Source: Uloborus plumipes
Taxonomy: Eukaryota > Arthropoda > Arachnida > Araneae > Uloboridae
Assembly: GCA_038373865.1 (NCBI GenBank)
Contig: JAXGGA010002380.1
Span: 60,037 to 124,036, forward strand
Direction of reading: 5' to 3'
Length of the DNA stretch: 64,000 bases
Below are positions 1 to 12,208 of this stretch, piece by piece. The translations under genes and the position numbers were made by a program. Position 1 is the first letter of the stretch; every line of letters starts with the position of its first letter. The notes beneath the pieces were generated by a model. That model was not told the DNA's origin, ran no database searches, and worked only from the letters and a program-made list of their open reading frames with translations.

Positions 1-704
1 ACATAGAACGTTGCTCATTTATTACTTGGTTAAGCAGCATTGAAAAATTAAAACTTGTTTACTAATTTGTCATAAAGTAAAATACTATGAATAAAAACCA
101 GTGTATTTTTTATTGTATGATTGTTTTTTTTTTCTTTTTTTTTCAAATGAAAAAGCAGAACCTTTAATGCAACTAAACTAATAGTAGACGAATTCTAGTG
201 CAGTTCCGAATTTTTGTTGTTTACTTACTTATTTTGATGTAAAATACTTTTCAAAAGACTTGGTGTATTGTTGAGTGTATGAAAATTGTTTCTTTTTTAT
301 GTTTTCAAATAATGCAACCAAAATAACTATGACGAAGTCTAGCGCGCGCCTCCGAATATCATAGTGGATAGCTTCGAGTGGGTCGACGAACGGTGACGTC
401 ATTTCCAAGCTCCGAGGCCTCCTCCAATATCGCGTAGGTTACGCTTGAACACCAATAAAAAAGGAACGTTTGTGAATATTTTGAAACATTTTAAACCAAA
501 ATTTTTAGAAAAGTAGATAATTAAGCAAATAAATTTAAACAATACAATCTAATATCATGAAAGCTCTCTCCTCATAAATCTATCTCCCCCGAAAAGTATC
601 CATCATGACTCGTACGGTGGATCTCAAGGAGGGGCGGGGGGTAATATCATTAAAGCAAAAAATAAAATCAAACACAATATTACTTTTGAAAAATTGTAGG
701 GTAG
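1..704. other. AT-rich unannotated sequence
   Basis: No gene is recognised. A more GC-rich patch lies at about 335-440. An 81-codon open frame at 605-850 shows no motif or domain I recognise, and I do not consider it coding. Confidence 0.5.
394..401. promoter_or_regulatory. isolated CRE-like octamer TGACGTCA
   Basis: A perfect CREB/ATF consensus octamer sits in the GC-richer patch. No gene start is visible nearby. It may be chance or a remnant of a repeat, so a regulatory function is only a possibility. Confidence 0.2.
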
Positions 705-1021
705 GCCGGGCACGTTACCGCAGTGCCCTTTTTCCGAAACGAGTTGTAATTGGTGTCACCAGTAGCAACAGATGGATGCACAAGTTTTTTAGTGTCTCTC
801 GAGCTTTGATATACCATTTGGGGGAAAAAACCTGTTTTCTGCCAATTTGAGTAACTTTTGTGTTGAACTTATTCATGTTTATTGTGAAATAAGAATGCTT
901 AGATAAAAATAAACAAATATATGAATATTAGCATAACTTTATAGTTGTTTCAGAACAGTTTTCGTGTGGAATAAAAATGTTATTAAATTTCGTTGCACTT
1001 TAAAAAAACCAAAAGGCGACG

Positions 1022-1082
1022 GAGCACGTTTACGCATTAATAACAGGGCACGTTTGACAGTTCTTAGTGCGTAAACGTGCCC
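1022..1082. repeat. hairpin of the GGGCACGTTTACGCA motif
   Basis: The arms at 1022-1036 and 1068-1082 are reverse complements at 14 of 15 bases, with a 31-base loop. A third partial copy of the motif (GGGCACGTTT) lies in the loop. Confidence 0.6.
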
Positions 1083-1249
1083 TTGAAGCTTTTTTTTTTC
1101 ACCGTACTGTGTCAAACTTTTTTGGAATTTTATGGCTATTTAGTACTGGATATCATCATTTAAGGTTTAACTGGGTAAGAGATTCGTTTCTAGCATCTTA
1201 CTATCATATTTATGTATTCATGTCTTCTCGACTTTAATTTTATAGACTA

Positions 1250-2994
1250 CTAGCAGAACCCGGCAGACGTTGTTCTGCCTAGATGTATATTTCGTCTCCA
1301 CATGGTGTTTTGGATGTAAAAATCTATAAAGCGTTGTTGAAAATAGGCATGAAAGATTTTAAAAATTCTAAATCAAGCAAAGTTATCTTCTGATAAAGTT
1401 ATTCAATTTTCAGAAAGTCTATTCAATAAAAAAGTTCATTTTCCTTTAAAACTATAAAACTTTGTTCTGTAGAGTTGGAAAACACAGATGTCCACTTCTT
1501 AAAAAGTTAATAAAGTCACTTAGAAGGCTAAACTAAGCTTAACAACAATGGCGGACTTGTTGAAATTTCGCAATGTTAAAGATGCAAATGATACTTAAAC
1601 TTGACAGTACTTGAAGAAACTTCTTAAAACAGAAAAGTAAAAGAAAAAAAGCATGGAGGAATGGCTGTACTTTAGTAATTTGATGGCATAAGCTATAGGG
1701 AAATACTCGTCCATACGCACAACCGTTTGAAAATTAAGTAACAACATATCTAATGCGAAGAAATGAGTTCCATAAATTTTGCACGTGTGGCACAATTTGA
1801 GCAAGCATGAATATATTATTCGCAAGGCTGAAAAAAATTTTAATGACCTATTTGGTGCTCAATACCCACCATTCCGTACGTCGTTAATAATTTTTAACAT
1901 TGCGGTTAATGACAAATATTACGAACATGAAAAAGCAAACACCTTAAAAAATATGGTAGCATTTGAGTACTGTCATGCAATAATATGTTTGTCTGAGAAG
2001 AAAACATATTTAATCAGGTATTTATCACACACAAATAATTTTTTCTAATTTTCGAAAACAAAAATAGTTGCGTAGCAACGCGCCTTGGAAAATTTCAATT
2101 ATTGAAGGTTCTTGGCGCTATTTAAAAAGTCGCCGATTTGGTAGCTAATTTGGGATACCTTGGATAATTCTGAGCCCCTATCCCTTCCATACATAAAGAA
2201 ACTTACGTATTATAACTTTTGTGAAAGAGAAATTGTTGCCAAATGTTGAGGTATTCTCTATGAAGCTGATTACTTTTTGGCAATCTGAAATCAATTGGAA
2301 TATTATATTTGGCGCTAAATGTACACCATTCCGTAAGGCGTTAAAATAATTTCCAACATTGCGGTATATCATAGCAAATAGTGTGGACATGAAAACGAAC
2401 TATTGATTGGATGTTTGGCGAGAAAATATAGTAACATACTTTGATTGAAAACAGCAATAGGTATAAAAAACAAAATAGTGTTCGTCTGGAAAATAATGCA
2501 TGACATAAGCCCCTACAAATCTAAAAGAGTTCCGAAGTATGAAACTGAATCTCATTTGTTTTTAAAAAAAGATTAATCTGTTAATCAAATACCTTTTTTA
2601 TCCTTTATACTTGAGATAGTTATTGGGAAAACTTCCATTATTGAGGGCTCTTGGCGCGATTTAAAAGATCGTCAAATTTACGGTAGCAAGCAATTCTAAC
2701 TATCCGCCAAGAGTTGAGTTGATGCACTAAATACTCGATTGGATTGATGAAAGCCTTCGAAAATGGAGTTTTAAATTGAAATTACAAAGACAGAATCAGG
2801 TCTAAAATTGAAATAAAAAAATAACTACCCATCGGATTTTGTTGAAACTGGTCTCTAAACCTTCCCAGTACCAAAAGGAACAAACGGTGAAACTTTCAGC
2901 CAAATCTCCCGGGTAGTTTCAGACATCTTAGGGAACACACACACATACACACACATATACACATTTACCAACATTCATTTTTATATATATAGAT
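1250..2994 (+). mobile_element. unclassified interspersed repeat, CTAGCAGAACCCGGC start and TATATAGAT end
   Basis: It begins with CTAGCAGAACCCGGCAGACG. It ends with a CA-rich stretch (2936-2964) followed by CATTCATTTTTATATATATA. Repeats with this kind of start and end are common in arthropod genomes, but I cannot assign a class. Internally there is a diverged duplication: the CACCATTCCGTA motif near 1870 recurs near 2325, and ATTATTGA-GG-TCTTGGCGC near 2098 recurs near 2637. An 89-codon frame at 1779-2048 has no recognisable domain. There is no reverse transcriptase or transposase motif. Confidence 0.5.
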
Positions 2995-3234
2995 TCTGCC
3001 TATTATAAACATTCTTTATTATATAGATGGTAAGACATTATGTTCAAAGAACTAATATAGCTAAGAAAGATGTCAAAATAATAAAAAATGCCGTTCTGTA
3101 AGTTTGATTGGGTCAAAAGTGAGACTGCGTAAACGTGCCCCGGTACATGGCAGGTTTACACAACAGACATTGACCTAAAAATTATATTTTTGAATCCTGA
3201 AAATATCGCTAAAACAAGTCAAAAACACATACAT

Positions 3235-6197
3235 GAGTGATTCCATACCAAATCACCGAATGGGGGTCGCACGACCGACTCGGATTTTTTTTTAATTTGG
3301 TGCACAGATTGATGGTATAGAGGTATGAAAAAGCCCAAAAGGAAAGTTACCTGCTCCACTTATTTTCTGAGATACATGCCCTCCAAAGTTTGTCCGCCAC
3401 GTCAAAATACTAAAAAAGTGATGTTATTTAATCATTTTTTATAAAAAATCGTACTCATGCAAAATAAAAGTGTTAGATATCTATAGAATCTAGTTACTCC
3501 AGGCATTCTGAAAAAAAATACTAGAACGTTCATAATGAAAATTGCCAAGGTACAGGGCTCTTTGAAGTTGTCACCACAAAAACTTGATTTTGCAGATTTT
3601 GCTAAAATTCAGGCATTTATTACAAAAAAAGGCAAACAAAACCAAAGGTTTTCTCACTTTCTGGTAGTGTACAGGTCCTCCCTGTAAATTGATACGCAAT
3701 AAATTTTTTGGGTTTCTCACACCTTCTTGGAAATATTTTAGCTTAAAGATAAGCTGTAAGGCAAAAAATGCGTTTTTGGCCATCTTGGCAGCCATTTTTC
3801 TCATAAAGGGGAGCAGTAGAAACTTTAATTTTTTTTTAAACAAGCCACTGATATGTTAGCTATTCACAGGAAAAGAGTTTACTTTTGGTTATTTCTCCCA
3901 TTAAGAGATATCCTGCTGACAGTATATGCATGTTTTTCGCGACGACCATATGCTTTTGTTCCCCCTCTCATGGACTTAAAATTAATTAAACCAAAAAATA
4001 AAAATATATTTATTATTAGCTGTATTATCTACTCAATATGTCATGAAATTTAATTTATTAAATCATTGAACAATAAATTAGATAATTGATGAAAACAAGA
4101 AAAAGTATTTCTCTGATGCCTGAGCATTATGCATTCATAATTATAAAGCACTAAATACTTTCTTGAGAAATTAATTAACATAAATGAGCTCTAAATAGTT
4201 ATATTATAAGCAATACCCAATCTTGTGATTGGGATACTCCTGTTTTTAACTGAAGAATTTCTTGAATATCACATGAATATCAGGAAAATAAATGAGGTCT
4301 TTTCGTTTGATGTAGGATACTTTATGACAAATTTCATTTGATAGGTTACTAACTGAGCATGGTGATAAAGAGCTATTGATTTCAGCATCGAATTCCATTT
4401 TACCTTATTAACAGTTAAATATTTATAAAATAATTAAATAAATAATTTAATATAAAGCCATGCTTGAAGAATTAAAATTAGTGCAAGTAATTTATTCCCA
4501 CACTGATCTTTACAAAACTGACATGTGTTGAGCACTGATAAGAACTGACAAGAATAAGTTTACTCACTAAAATACTAGTTCACAGATACTATAAAGCGTA
4601 CATTCTATTTTCTACAAAATAATACTGCAACAAAGAACAAGGGTATAAAGGGGTAGGTACTAAAGAATTTCTTTAAAAATCAATTAAATAAAGGAGCTTC
4701 GAATATATATCTCATAGGCAATACCCAATCTTGTGATTGGATGTTCCTGATTGATGGCTATAAACAGGAGGATACCCTTGTTCTTTGTTGCAGTATTATT
4801 TTGTGGAAAATAGAATGTATGCTTTATAGTATCTGTGAACTAATATTTTAGTGAGTTAACTTTTTCTTGTCAGTTCTTATCAGTGCTCAACGCATGTCAA
4901 TTTTGTAAAGATCAGTATGGGAATAAATTAGTTGCACTAATTTTAATTTTTCAAGCATGGCTTTATATTAAATTATTTCTTTAATTATTTTGTAAATATT
5001 TAACTGTTAATAAGGTAAAATGGAATTCGATGCTGAAATTAATAGCTCTTTATCACCATGCTCAGTTAGTAACCTATCAAATGAAATTTGTCATAAAGTA
5101 TCCTACATCAAACGAAAAGACCTCATTTATTTTCCTGATATTCATGTGATATTCAAGAAATTCTTCAGTTAAAAACAGGAGTATCCCAATCACAAGATTG
5201 GGTATTGCTTATAATATAACTATTTAGAGCTCATTTATGTTAATTAATTTCTCAAGAAAGTATTTAGTGCTTTATAATTATGAATGCATAATGCTCAGGC
5301 ATCAGAGAAATACTTTTTCTTGTTTTCATCAATTATCTAATTTATTGTTCAATGATTTAATAAATTAAATTTCATGACATATTGGGTAGATAATACAGCT
5401 AATAATAAATATATCATTATTTTTTGGTTTAATTAATTTTAAGTCCATGAGAGGAGGAACAAAAGCATATGGTCGTCGCGAAAAACATGCATATACTGTC
5501 AGCAGGATATCTCTTAATGGGAGAAATAACCAAAAGTAAACTCTTTTCCTGTGAATAGCTAACATATCAGTGGCTTGTTTTAAAAAAAAAATAAAGTTTC
5601 TACTGCTCCCCCTTTATGAGAAAAATGGCTACCAAGATGGCCAAAAACGCATTTTTTGCCTTACGGCTTATCTTTAAGCTAAAATATTTCCAAGAAGGAG
5701 TGAGAAACCCAAAAAATTTATTGCGTAGCAATTTACAGGGAGGACCTGTACACTACCAGAAAGTGAGAAAATCTTTGGTTTTGTTTGCCTTTTTTTGTAA
5801 TAAATGCCTAAATTTTAGCAAAATCTGCAAAATCAAGTTTTTGTGGTGACAACTTCAAAGAGCCCTGTACCTTGGCAGTTTTCATTATGAACGTTCTAGT
5901 ATTTTTTTTCAGAATGCCTGGAGTAACTAGTTTCCATAGATATCTAACACTTTTGTTTTGCATGAGTACGACTTTTTATAAAAAATGATTAAATAACATC
6001 ACTTTTTTAGTATTTTGACGTGGCGGACAAACTTTGGGGGGAGGGTATGTATCTCAGAAAATAAGTGGAGCAGGTAACTTTCCTTTTGGGCTTTTTCATA
6101 CCTCTATACCATCAATCTGTGTACCAAATTAAAAAAAAATCCGAGTCGGTCGTGCGACCAACTTTTTTTTTTTCGGTGATTTGGTATGGAATCGCTC
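3235..6197. mobile_element. 3-kb palindromic (foldback-type) DNA transposon, possibly Sola-like
   Basis: The arms, about 3235-4655 and 4770-6197, are reverse complements at high identity with scattered substitutions and small indels. The ends read GAGTGATTCCATACCAAATC on the left and GAGCGATTCCATACCAAATC on the right, read inwards. The element is flanked by ACAT at 3231-3234 and ACAT at 6198-6201, consistent with a 4-bp target-site duplication. The 4-bp duplication and GAG start resemble Sola-type elements, which is inference. No transposase is present. Mirror-image open frames of 66 codons (3853-4053 plus, 5365-5565 minus) and 77-90 codons (3571-3843 minus, 5616-5849 plus) occur in the arms. 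Their agreement follows from arm identity and is no evidence of coding. Confidence 0.85.
4656..4769. repeat. spacer of the palindrome, a diverged copy of an arm segment
   Basis: The spacer carries GCAATACCCAATCTTGTGAT followed by TGGATGTTCCTG. The left arm has the same string at about 4209-4250, followed by TGGGATACTCCTG. Upstream similarity (ACTAAA-A-TTTCTT, GGAGCTTCGAATA against TGAGCTCTAAATA) extends the match over roughly 100 bp in the same orientation as the left arm. Confidence 0.6.
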
Positions 6198-6201
6198 ACA
6201 T

Positions 6202-9163
6202 AGTAAGTATTGGAAAAGTTATAGAAGTTACGTAAATAAATATTAGAAAATAAAGAATTTAAGTGGTTTGAACTGTAAAACTGTATTTGTGTGTAGCTTT
6301 TTCTCAGGTTTAAACTGTTCATAAACGTTCATAAAACACTTGATTTTGATCCCACTAGAAAAATTAAATCATATAGAACCGAAATTAAGAAGAATATTGC
6401 TTGAAAAGAATTTTTTCGAAAGAGCTTTTAAGTTGGCAAATTAAAATTGCGTTTGATGTTCATAAAACGCCTTTTTTATTTGTTTATTCAAAAACAATTA
6501 ATAGTTCAAAAAAATAATAATGACATTAGTGCCAACGGGAGAAATTCAAAATTTCAATATAAAGAAATACACCAAACTCACATATATTTTTACCCAAATA
6601 TATTTTTTGGCACTGAATATTAGACAGAACTTATGAATTAAAAATGTTCCTAATAGAGAGCTCAGTCATGATAAATTTACTGAAACATAATTAAGAATTT
6701 GAGAAACATAATTTAAGTTAAGAACCATCAAAGTATACATTCTTTACATAATCGAGGCTATTCTGTTTTAAATAGAGACGTACCGAGCAACACTTTAGCC
6801 GAATTGAAGAATACTCGGCCTTTCACTACTCGGCCAAATACCGAGTACTTGTTATGACACTTTTTGCACCATAGTTTAAAATACAATAATTCTAATTATT
6901 AAACATTTTTCTCTTTTTTCCTATCCTTTTCCCGAAGTAATGACAGTCTTTTCTTACTACTATAAAAATGACTTAATTTTACTTCTATAAACGGCGTTGA
7001 CTTCAGATAAAATATTAAGGGGAAAAAGTCGTAGCCCCGAAAATTAAGCAGTTTTTACTGATGAAAGCTTTAGCTAAACTGAAGCACACCATATCATATA
7101 AATTCATTTTGTACATATTGCAGTTTCTTTCACCTTCATATTTAATGACGAAAGTTTTCGCCAACTTTTACAAAATCACTATAGTCGCAAGAATTCCTTT
7201 AAGAGAGTTTAACCTGAATAAGGAAGTAATTACCTATGAAAATACAAATGACTAAATAATATTTTCAAATATTAATTAAAAATATTTAATAAATTAATCT
7301 TAAATTTACTAATAATTAAATTTAAGATTAATATTTTTAAAAATTTTATAATAATGTTTTTAACATTTAAAAAAATCTAATTAATCATTTTATTTAAGCC
7401 TTAAGTTTAGCTACTTTTTTATTTCAAAGAAATTGAAATGTTATCAAAAATATTAAACGTTAAAATAATCGCAAAGAATTTGTAAAAATCTACAATTACA
7501 ATTCAGAAAAATGTATTAAACGCCTAATTTAAAAAAATGATATATCCGATAAAATAAACAGCCCAAGAGTAAAACTTTCTTTTCAAAAACTGCCACATTC
7601 TTTTATTGTTTTTTAAAAGGTACTATAGAACATTGCTATTGTACGCGAGTGAAATTAACAGTGCGAAAGCGGATAACGGGGAGAAGTATGATCAACTGCT
7701 TTGTATTTAATTTTTCTCCCTTCTTTCCTTTTATTTTATTTAATTTAATTTATTTATTGAATTTGGTGTTGCCGTCAATTCAAAAGATCATTCGAAAAAT
7801 TTTATCCCATTAAAAAATTCTACACTTTTTCATAATCAATGATAGAATCGAGTAATAAATGAAGTATTATAAATCTTCAATTATAAAACAAGTGGCGTAC
7901 TTAAAATTTAAATTTGCTCTCTTTAAAATATAATAAAAATTCCTACCAGAGCAAAAAAAACAACCTAAAATTTACAACACATATAAATAACCATAATAAT
8001 AGAGTATATTTTCCTTTATTAAAGGAATAGTACAATTATTATAAAAGATAAGAAAAAATTCATATTCAAATTTGAGGTATTTTTTGCCGAGTTAATTATT
8101 AATTGAAACGTTAAATTCCTTAAGAATTTGTGGAAGCAATCAGTTAAGAAAGCGGAAGAAAACCGTAATGGAGGGACAAGTTAAAAAAATCGGAGAGCTC
8201 CCGTGAAAAACAATAGATTAGACAGATAGATACATTAAAAGCTTCGGAAATAAGTTTTTAATCAAAATGAATAGAAAACGTTTAAAAAGTTGCGATATTT
8301 CATGCTTTGCAGTTAGTTTTTCAAATGAATTCATGTTTTATATTTCAATCAAACACTTACCAAAAACACAGCAGCGAAGGAAGAGCAAGAATAGATATCG
8401 ATTCCGGAGTTCAGCTTTTAAGGTATTCCAAATGTGAACCAAAACTTGTACTTGCACATGCGCAGACGTAAACATGAACCGAAACTTTTGAGGTAGGTCT
8501 TTTTTTTTATTATTATTACGTTGACCTTCAGGCTGCTGTAGAAAAGGATTGCCTCAAGAGGAGCAATTCTTCATTCATTATTCCGTTTGTTTTAAAACCT
8601 GCTGCATGAGCACTGGTTGATTGATAGGAAGAAAAAATTGCTGCTTAGGGATATTTTATCGTGTGGAGAAAGATGGGAAACGGATATGACATGAGTTTCA
8701 CATATCAATAGATGTCACCGCTTAGCATATTGTTTAATGAAATTCATTGCTTGTTGCTTTTAAAAATTGTAGAACAATAAAAAATGTGAAAATCATTGGA
8801 TTTCATCCGTTGAAAAGAATAATCAATACTGAAAAGAAAAATCAAACTGACATTCTGAAAATTTGTTATAACAGTTCCACGTTACTGCGAATTTTACTGA
8901 AATTTATCTTGCAAATCAGAGAATTCTCTATCTCTGGTCTGCGAACTTGTAGTTTTTCACCTTTCTGAGTTCACAGTAAAAAATACCATTTCATTCGTTT
9001 TTTTAATTAATTTTGTTGTTTCTTTAAATAATTTTCTAGAATTTTCTCAAACGTTTAATTCTCACGTACAATAATTAGTAATATTTGAAAGTTGTTGTTA
9101 TGTTAAACATGATAAAAATCACAAAGTTAAAACTTTTGTAACAGTTAATTTAATACTTAGAAT
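6202..9163. other. AT-rich unannotated sequence with a small hAT-like fragment
   Basis: No gene is recognised. At about 6777-6860 the string ACCGAGCA, ACTCGGCC and CCGAGTAC resembles the subterminal CGGCCGAATA repeats of hAT MITEs but is incomplete. Short open frames at 6104-6322, 7061-7255 and 8747-8968 have no domains and no coding character. Confidence 0.45.
7293..7332. repeat. perfect 16-bp-arm AT hairpin
   Basis: The left arm 7293-7308 (ATTAATCTTAAATTTA) and right arm 7317-7332 are exact reverse complements around an 8-base loop. The role is unknown; AT-rich sequence makes such arms fairly likely by chance. Confidence 0.6.
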
Positions 9164-9883
9164 GAAGGCATCCATCAGCAAATTAGGGGATTACCGATTA
9201 CCGATTGCTCGGTTGAGCCGATAAATGATCAGGATTTTTTTTTTATTACTACAAATTTCACCATCAATGTTTTGTTTCTCTTTCTTTCAGAATTCCAAAT
9301 TTAGGAATAGTTATTAATTTATTTCTGAGACAAGATTTATTTTTCTCTATTTTCCTAATTTTCTCAAAATAATTTCGAAATTTCATCTAATCCGTAGAAC
9401 CCATTTTCGCGTTGCTGTCATAAAACTACATTACCACATAACACAATTAAAACATTGTTAATAGACACAAAATTGAGACAAAATTAGGGCGAGGCTGAGA
9501 TGAGCACTCTAAATTAGGAATGCTCATTTTTTCGCATTCCAATTTAAAAGTTCGTAAATTTAATTATTCCTAAATAGAGTCATATGAATATCAGCTGTGA
9601 GGGTTAACTTTCAATATTCCATTCAGTTTTAAGCACTGTATGAGCTATTTGTTTTAATTTTACTCTGTACACTTTCATAGTACATGTAAAAGTTCGTGTT
9701 TCAGAAAATAACATTTATTTACTGTTATCAAAGCTATTCATCATAGTTTCCTGGTGAAGAAAATCAAAAAAAAAATAAATAATAATAATATGTTTTCCGC
9801 CGATTAATCGGCAAAAATTGGTTAATTATACATAATCCGCGAACCGGCAGATTAATCGACAGTGCCGATTAGCAGTGTCCTCA
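9164..9883. mobile_element. degraded hAT-type MITE, same family as the copy at 47784-48484
   Basis: The interior aligns by eye to the better-preserved copy: AGCAAATT, GATTACCGATTA, TTTCACCATCA, TTTCTCTTT, AATTTCTGAGA and the GATTAATCGGC-type repeats near the right end. The terminal TAGGGATGCACC motif has decayed on both sides, and no target-site duplication survives. It is non-coding. Confidence 0.65.
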
Positions 9884-11024
9884 GGGGAGGTGAGTCAATA
9901 TTCCCAGCCCGAAAGATTTAAAAGAAAACTTTTCGGAAAATTTTGATAAAATAAATTTTTATTCTAATGTTTAAAGATTTTTCCACCCCTAAAATCCATG
10001 GTTTTTCAGGATCAGAATGAAATTTTTCTCAGTGAAAAATTAGCTGACTAAATGCAGTTAAAAACAATAAGGAGAAAATAAATAACGTCAAATAATCGTT
10101 AACGTAGAAGAGCATCTAAATTTGGAAAACTTACGAACAAGGCACAGTATTAGTTTTACTTTCATATTAGCACATATTACGCATTTTATCCATTGCAAAC
10201 AAACTTTTATTTTACTGGAACTTCACTAATTTTTAGATGTTTCTTCCAAAATCAAAATGAGTAACCCCGTTCTCCCTTTAAGAAAAAAGTCACATTTCTA
10301 GGAAATGTTTGCTGCAATTGTAATAATACTTCCCACGATTCGAAGTAGTAGCTCTCACCTTTATTCTTTCATTCTATTCTAACTTATCCCATTGATAGGT
10401 ATTTACTTTGGAAACTTGAAGCATTAGTGTCTTCTTCAGTGTTTACCCAAGAGAAAGTCTTTGTTTACAATGTAATGTGCTTTTTGACTTCTGAGGGAAA
10501 AAGAGGAATTAAACTAGAAATGTGTTCTTCGGTGCGCCTTTATTGCTATATTTGGCTGCAAAAAGCTGCCAGCAAACGCAAAAAATATCGCCTTTATCAA
10601 TAATTGCGCAAGAATATTGAAAACTGAAATCAGGCTAACGAAAAACGTATTTCAGAAAAACACGATTTTTCTGTTCGCTGTGAACAAAAAAAAAAAACAT
10701 TCGAAGAATAAATTAAAGGTCGAAGGAAATCTATTCTGGAAATACTTTAGAAAAATCAATCAACAGCAATTTTACATAAACGTTAGTAAAAACTGTTTAA
10801 ACAACTTTAATGGCGATTTTTAAAAACATTGCTCAAAGCAAAAAATAGGATCCACTGAAACATATTTTTAAATATTCATACAAAATAATAAGGGAATATT
10901 TTTAAGTTCTAAAAAAAGAAAAGGGAGGGAATGTTACACAATGCATTTAGAACAATACATACTATACTGTGTTTTATGCATTTCTACTTGTATTTGATTT
11001 TTTTCTTCTTATTTATTACTTTTT
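9884..11024. other. AT-rich unannotated sequence
   Basis: I see no gene, terminal inverted repeat or RNA. A 68-codon open frame at 10617-10823 is lysine- and asparagine-rich, as chance frames in AT-rich DNA often are. Confidence 0.45.
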
Positions 11025-11165
11025 AACCGACGAAAAAACGGAGGAGGTTCTCAGGTCAACCGATATATATATTATGTATGACGATTACACATAACTTTTA
11101 CAGGATAGTCCAATTTTGATTTATTTATTTATTTATTTTATTTATTTTTTTTTTTTTTTTTTTTT
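11025..11165 (+). repeat. possible retrotransposon tail
   Basis: AACCGACGAAAAAACGGAGG followed by AGGTTCTC resembles a motif often seen near the 3' ends of arthropod retroposons. It is followed about 70 bp later by (TTTA)n and a long poly-T tract at 11120-11165. No coding domain is attached, and the class is uncertain. Confidence 0.35.
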
Positions 11166-12097
11166 GAAAAGGGACATCTTTCAAGTAGTCCCATGGCGCG
11201 AAGACAGATATGTTTCAAAAATCGTCAAATGAGTTGGCACTTTTCAAAACTTGTAAATCCGTCAACATTTGAAAGTTGAAAACTTTTACGAGTTCAGTAC
11301 TAAGCATACTCATGGGGAGAGGGGGGGGGTTCATGGAGCGAGGATCAAACCACTAACAATGTTAGGAAAATGGAGTAAGTTGAGAAGATTTTTGAGCCCA
11401 TTTGGATTACCCTTGTCTACACCTGTTTAACATATATATCTAATATGCAGAAGAAACTAAAAACGGCCAATATGTATTTGAAGTCACTGTTAACTCAGAC
11501 CTTAAAAATTTCTACTTTAAATATGCGAGGGTTACGAACAATATTAAGTTCAACTTTTTTCCAAGATAGTTCTTTTCTATATACTCTGCCTCCCCCCCCC
11601 CCCTCCTCCTGTTTATTGTTTGATAACATTAAGTTTGCTATCATTCTAGCGGTATTGTCTGTTACTGACGATATCAACGAACGTTTCGTTCTGCTACAAC
11701 GATAAAAATCGATTGTTTAAACAGTTTAAGATTGCGCACTTAAGTAAATTTGAAAATGGTGTGCTTTCTTTTGTTTCCCAATAAGTGAAAGAGAAATCAA
11801 TAAAAGGTAGTTATTTCATTCAGGTTTGGCTTGACAGTTAACCAAAAAGTGAAATGAAAAGCTTTCATTCATTATTATTTTGCACATAATGTCGACACTA
11901 AAAGAAGATTTGTAAACTCCGCTTTTTCCCCCTTTTGCAAACAGACAGATTAATTCTGTAATGATTGAGGTTTTGGAATTAGTGACGGATTTAGGGAAGA
12001 GCAAACCGGAACCTATGCTCAGGGGCACAAATTCACCCTTTATTTGTATGTTTGTTTCGTTGATATAAAACCTTGAAATAAGTTAGATAAGTGTTAG
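11166..12097. other. unannotated sequence with G and C homopolymers
   Basis: Contains a G run at 11321-11329 and a C run at 11592-11603. Overlapping open frames at 11445-11705 (plus), 11495-11677 (minus) and 11816-12028 (minus) show no domains. Confidence 0.4.
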
Positions 12098-12208
12098 TCC
12101 CGGGTAGCACAAATAACCTTTAAACGTTTTATAAACGTTTTTAAACGGTTGTTACAACGTTAGTAACCATTTTACAACCTTTAAAAAACAAAGTGTGCTA
12201 CTTGGGGT
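12098..12208. mobile_element. small element with CCCGGGTAGCACA ends
   Basis: The left end TCCCGGGTAGCACA and right end TGTGCTACTTGGGG are imperfect inverted repeats around about 85 bp of AAACGTTT-rich sequence. No target-site duplication is clear. Family unknown. Confidence 0.35.

Larger units (their letters stand above)
705..3143. mobile_element. possible old element bounded by GGGCACGTTTACGCA-type termini
   Basis: The left edge (708-728) reads GGGCAC, nine bases, GTGCCC. The right edge (3125-3141) is the reverse complement of GGGGCACGTTTACGCAG. Further copies of the motif lie at 1022-1036, 1046-1055 and 1068-1082. The pattern suggests one element with inverted ends that was later split by the repeat at 1250-2994. 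No clean target-site duplication was found, so the boundaries are approximate. Confidence 0.3.

Noticed and set aside
1779..2048. 89-codon frame in the 1.7-kb repeat as a possible transposon protein
   Set aside because: No reverse transcriptase, integrase, transposase or helicase motif is visible, and the diverged second module does not keep the frame.
3853..4053. 66-codon frame conserved with 5365-5565
   Set aside because: The two are the arms of one palindrome, so similarity gives no independent evidence for coding.
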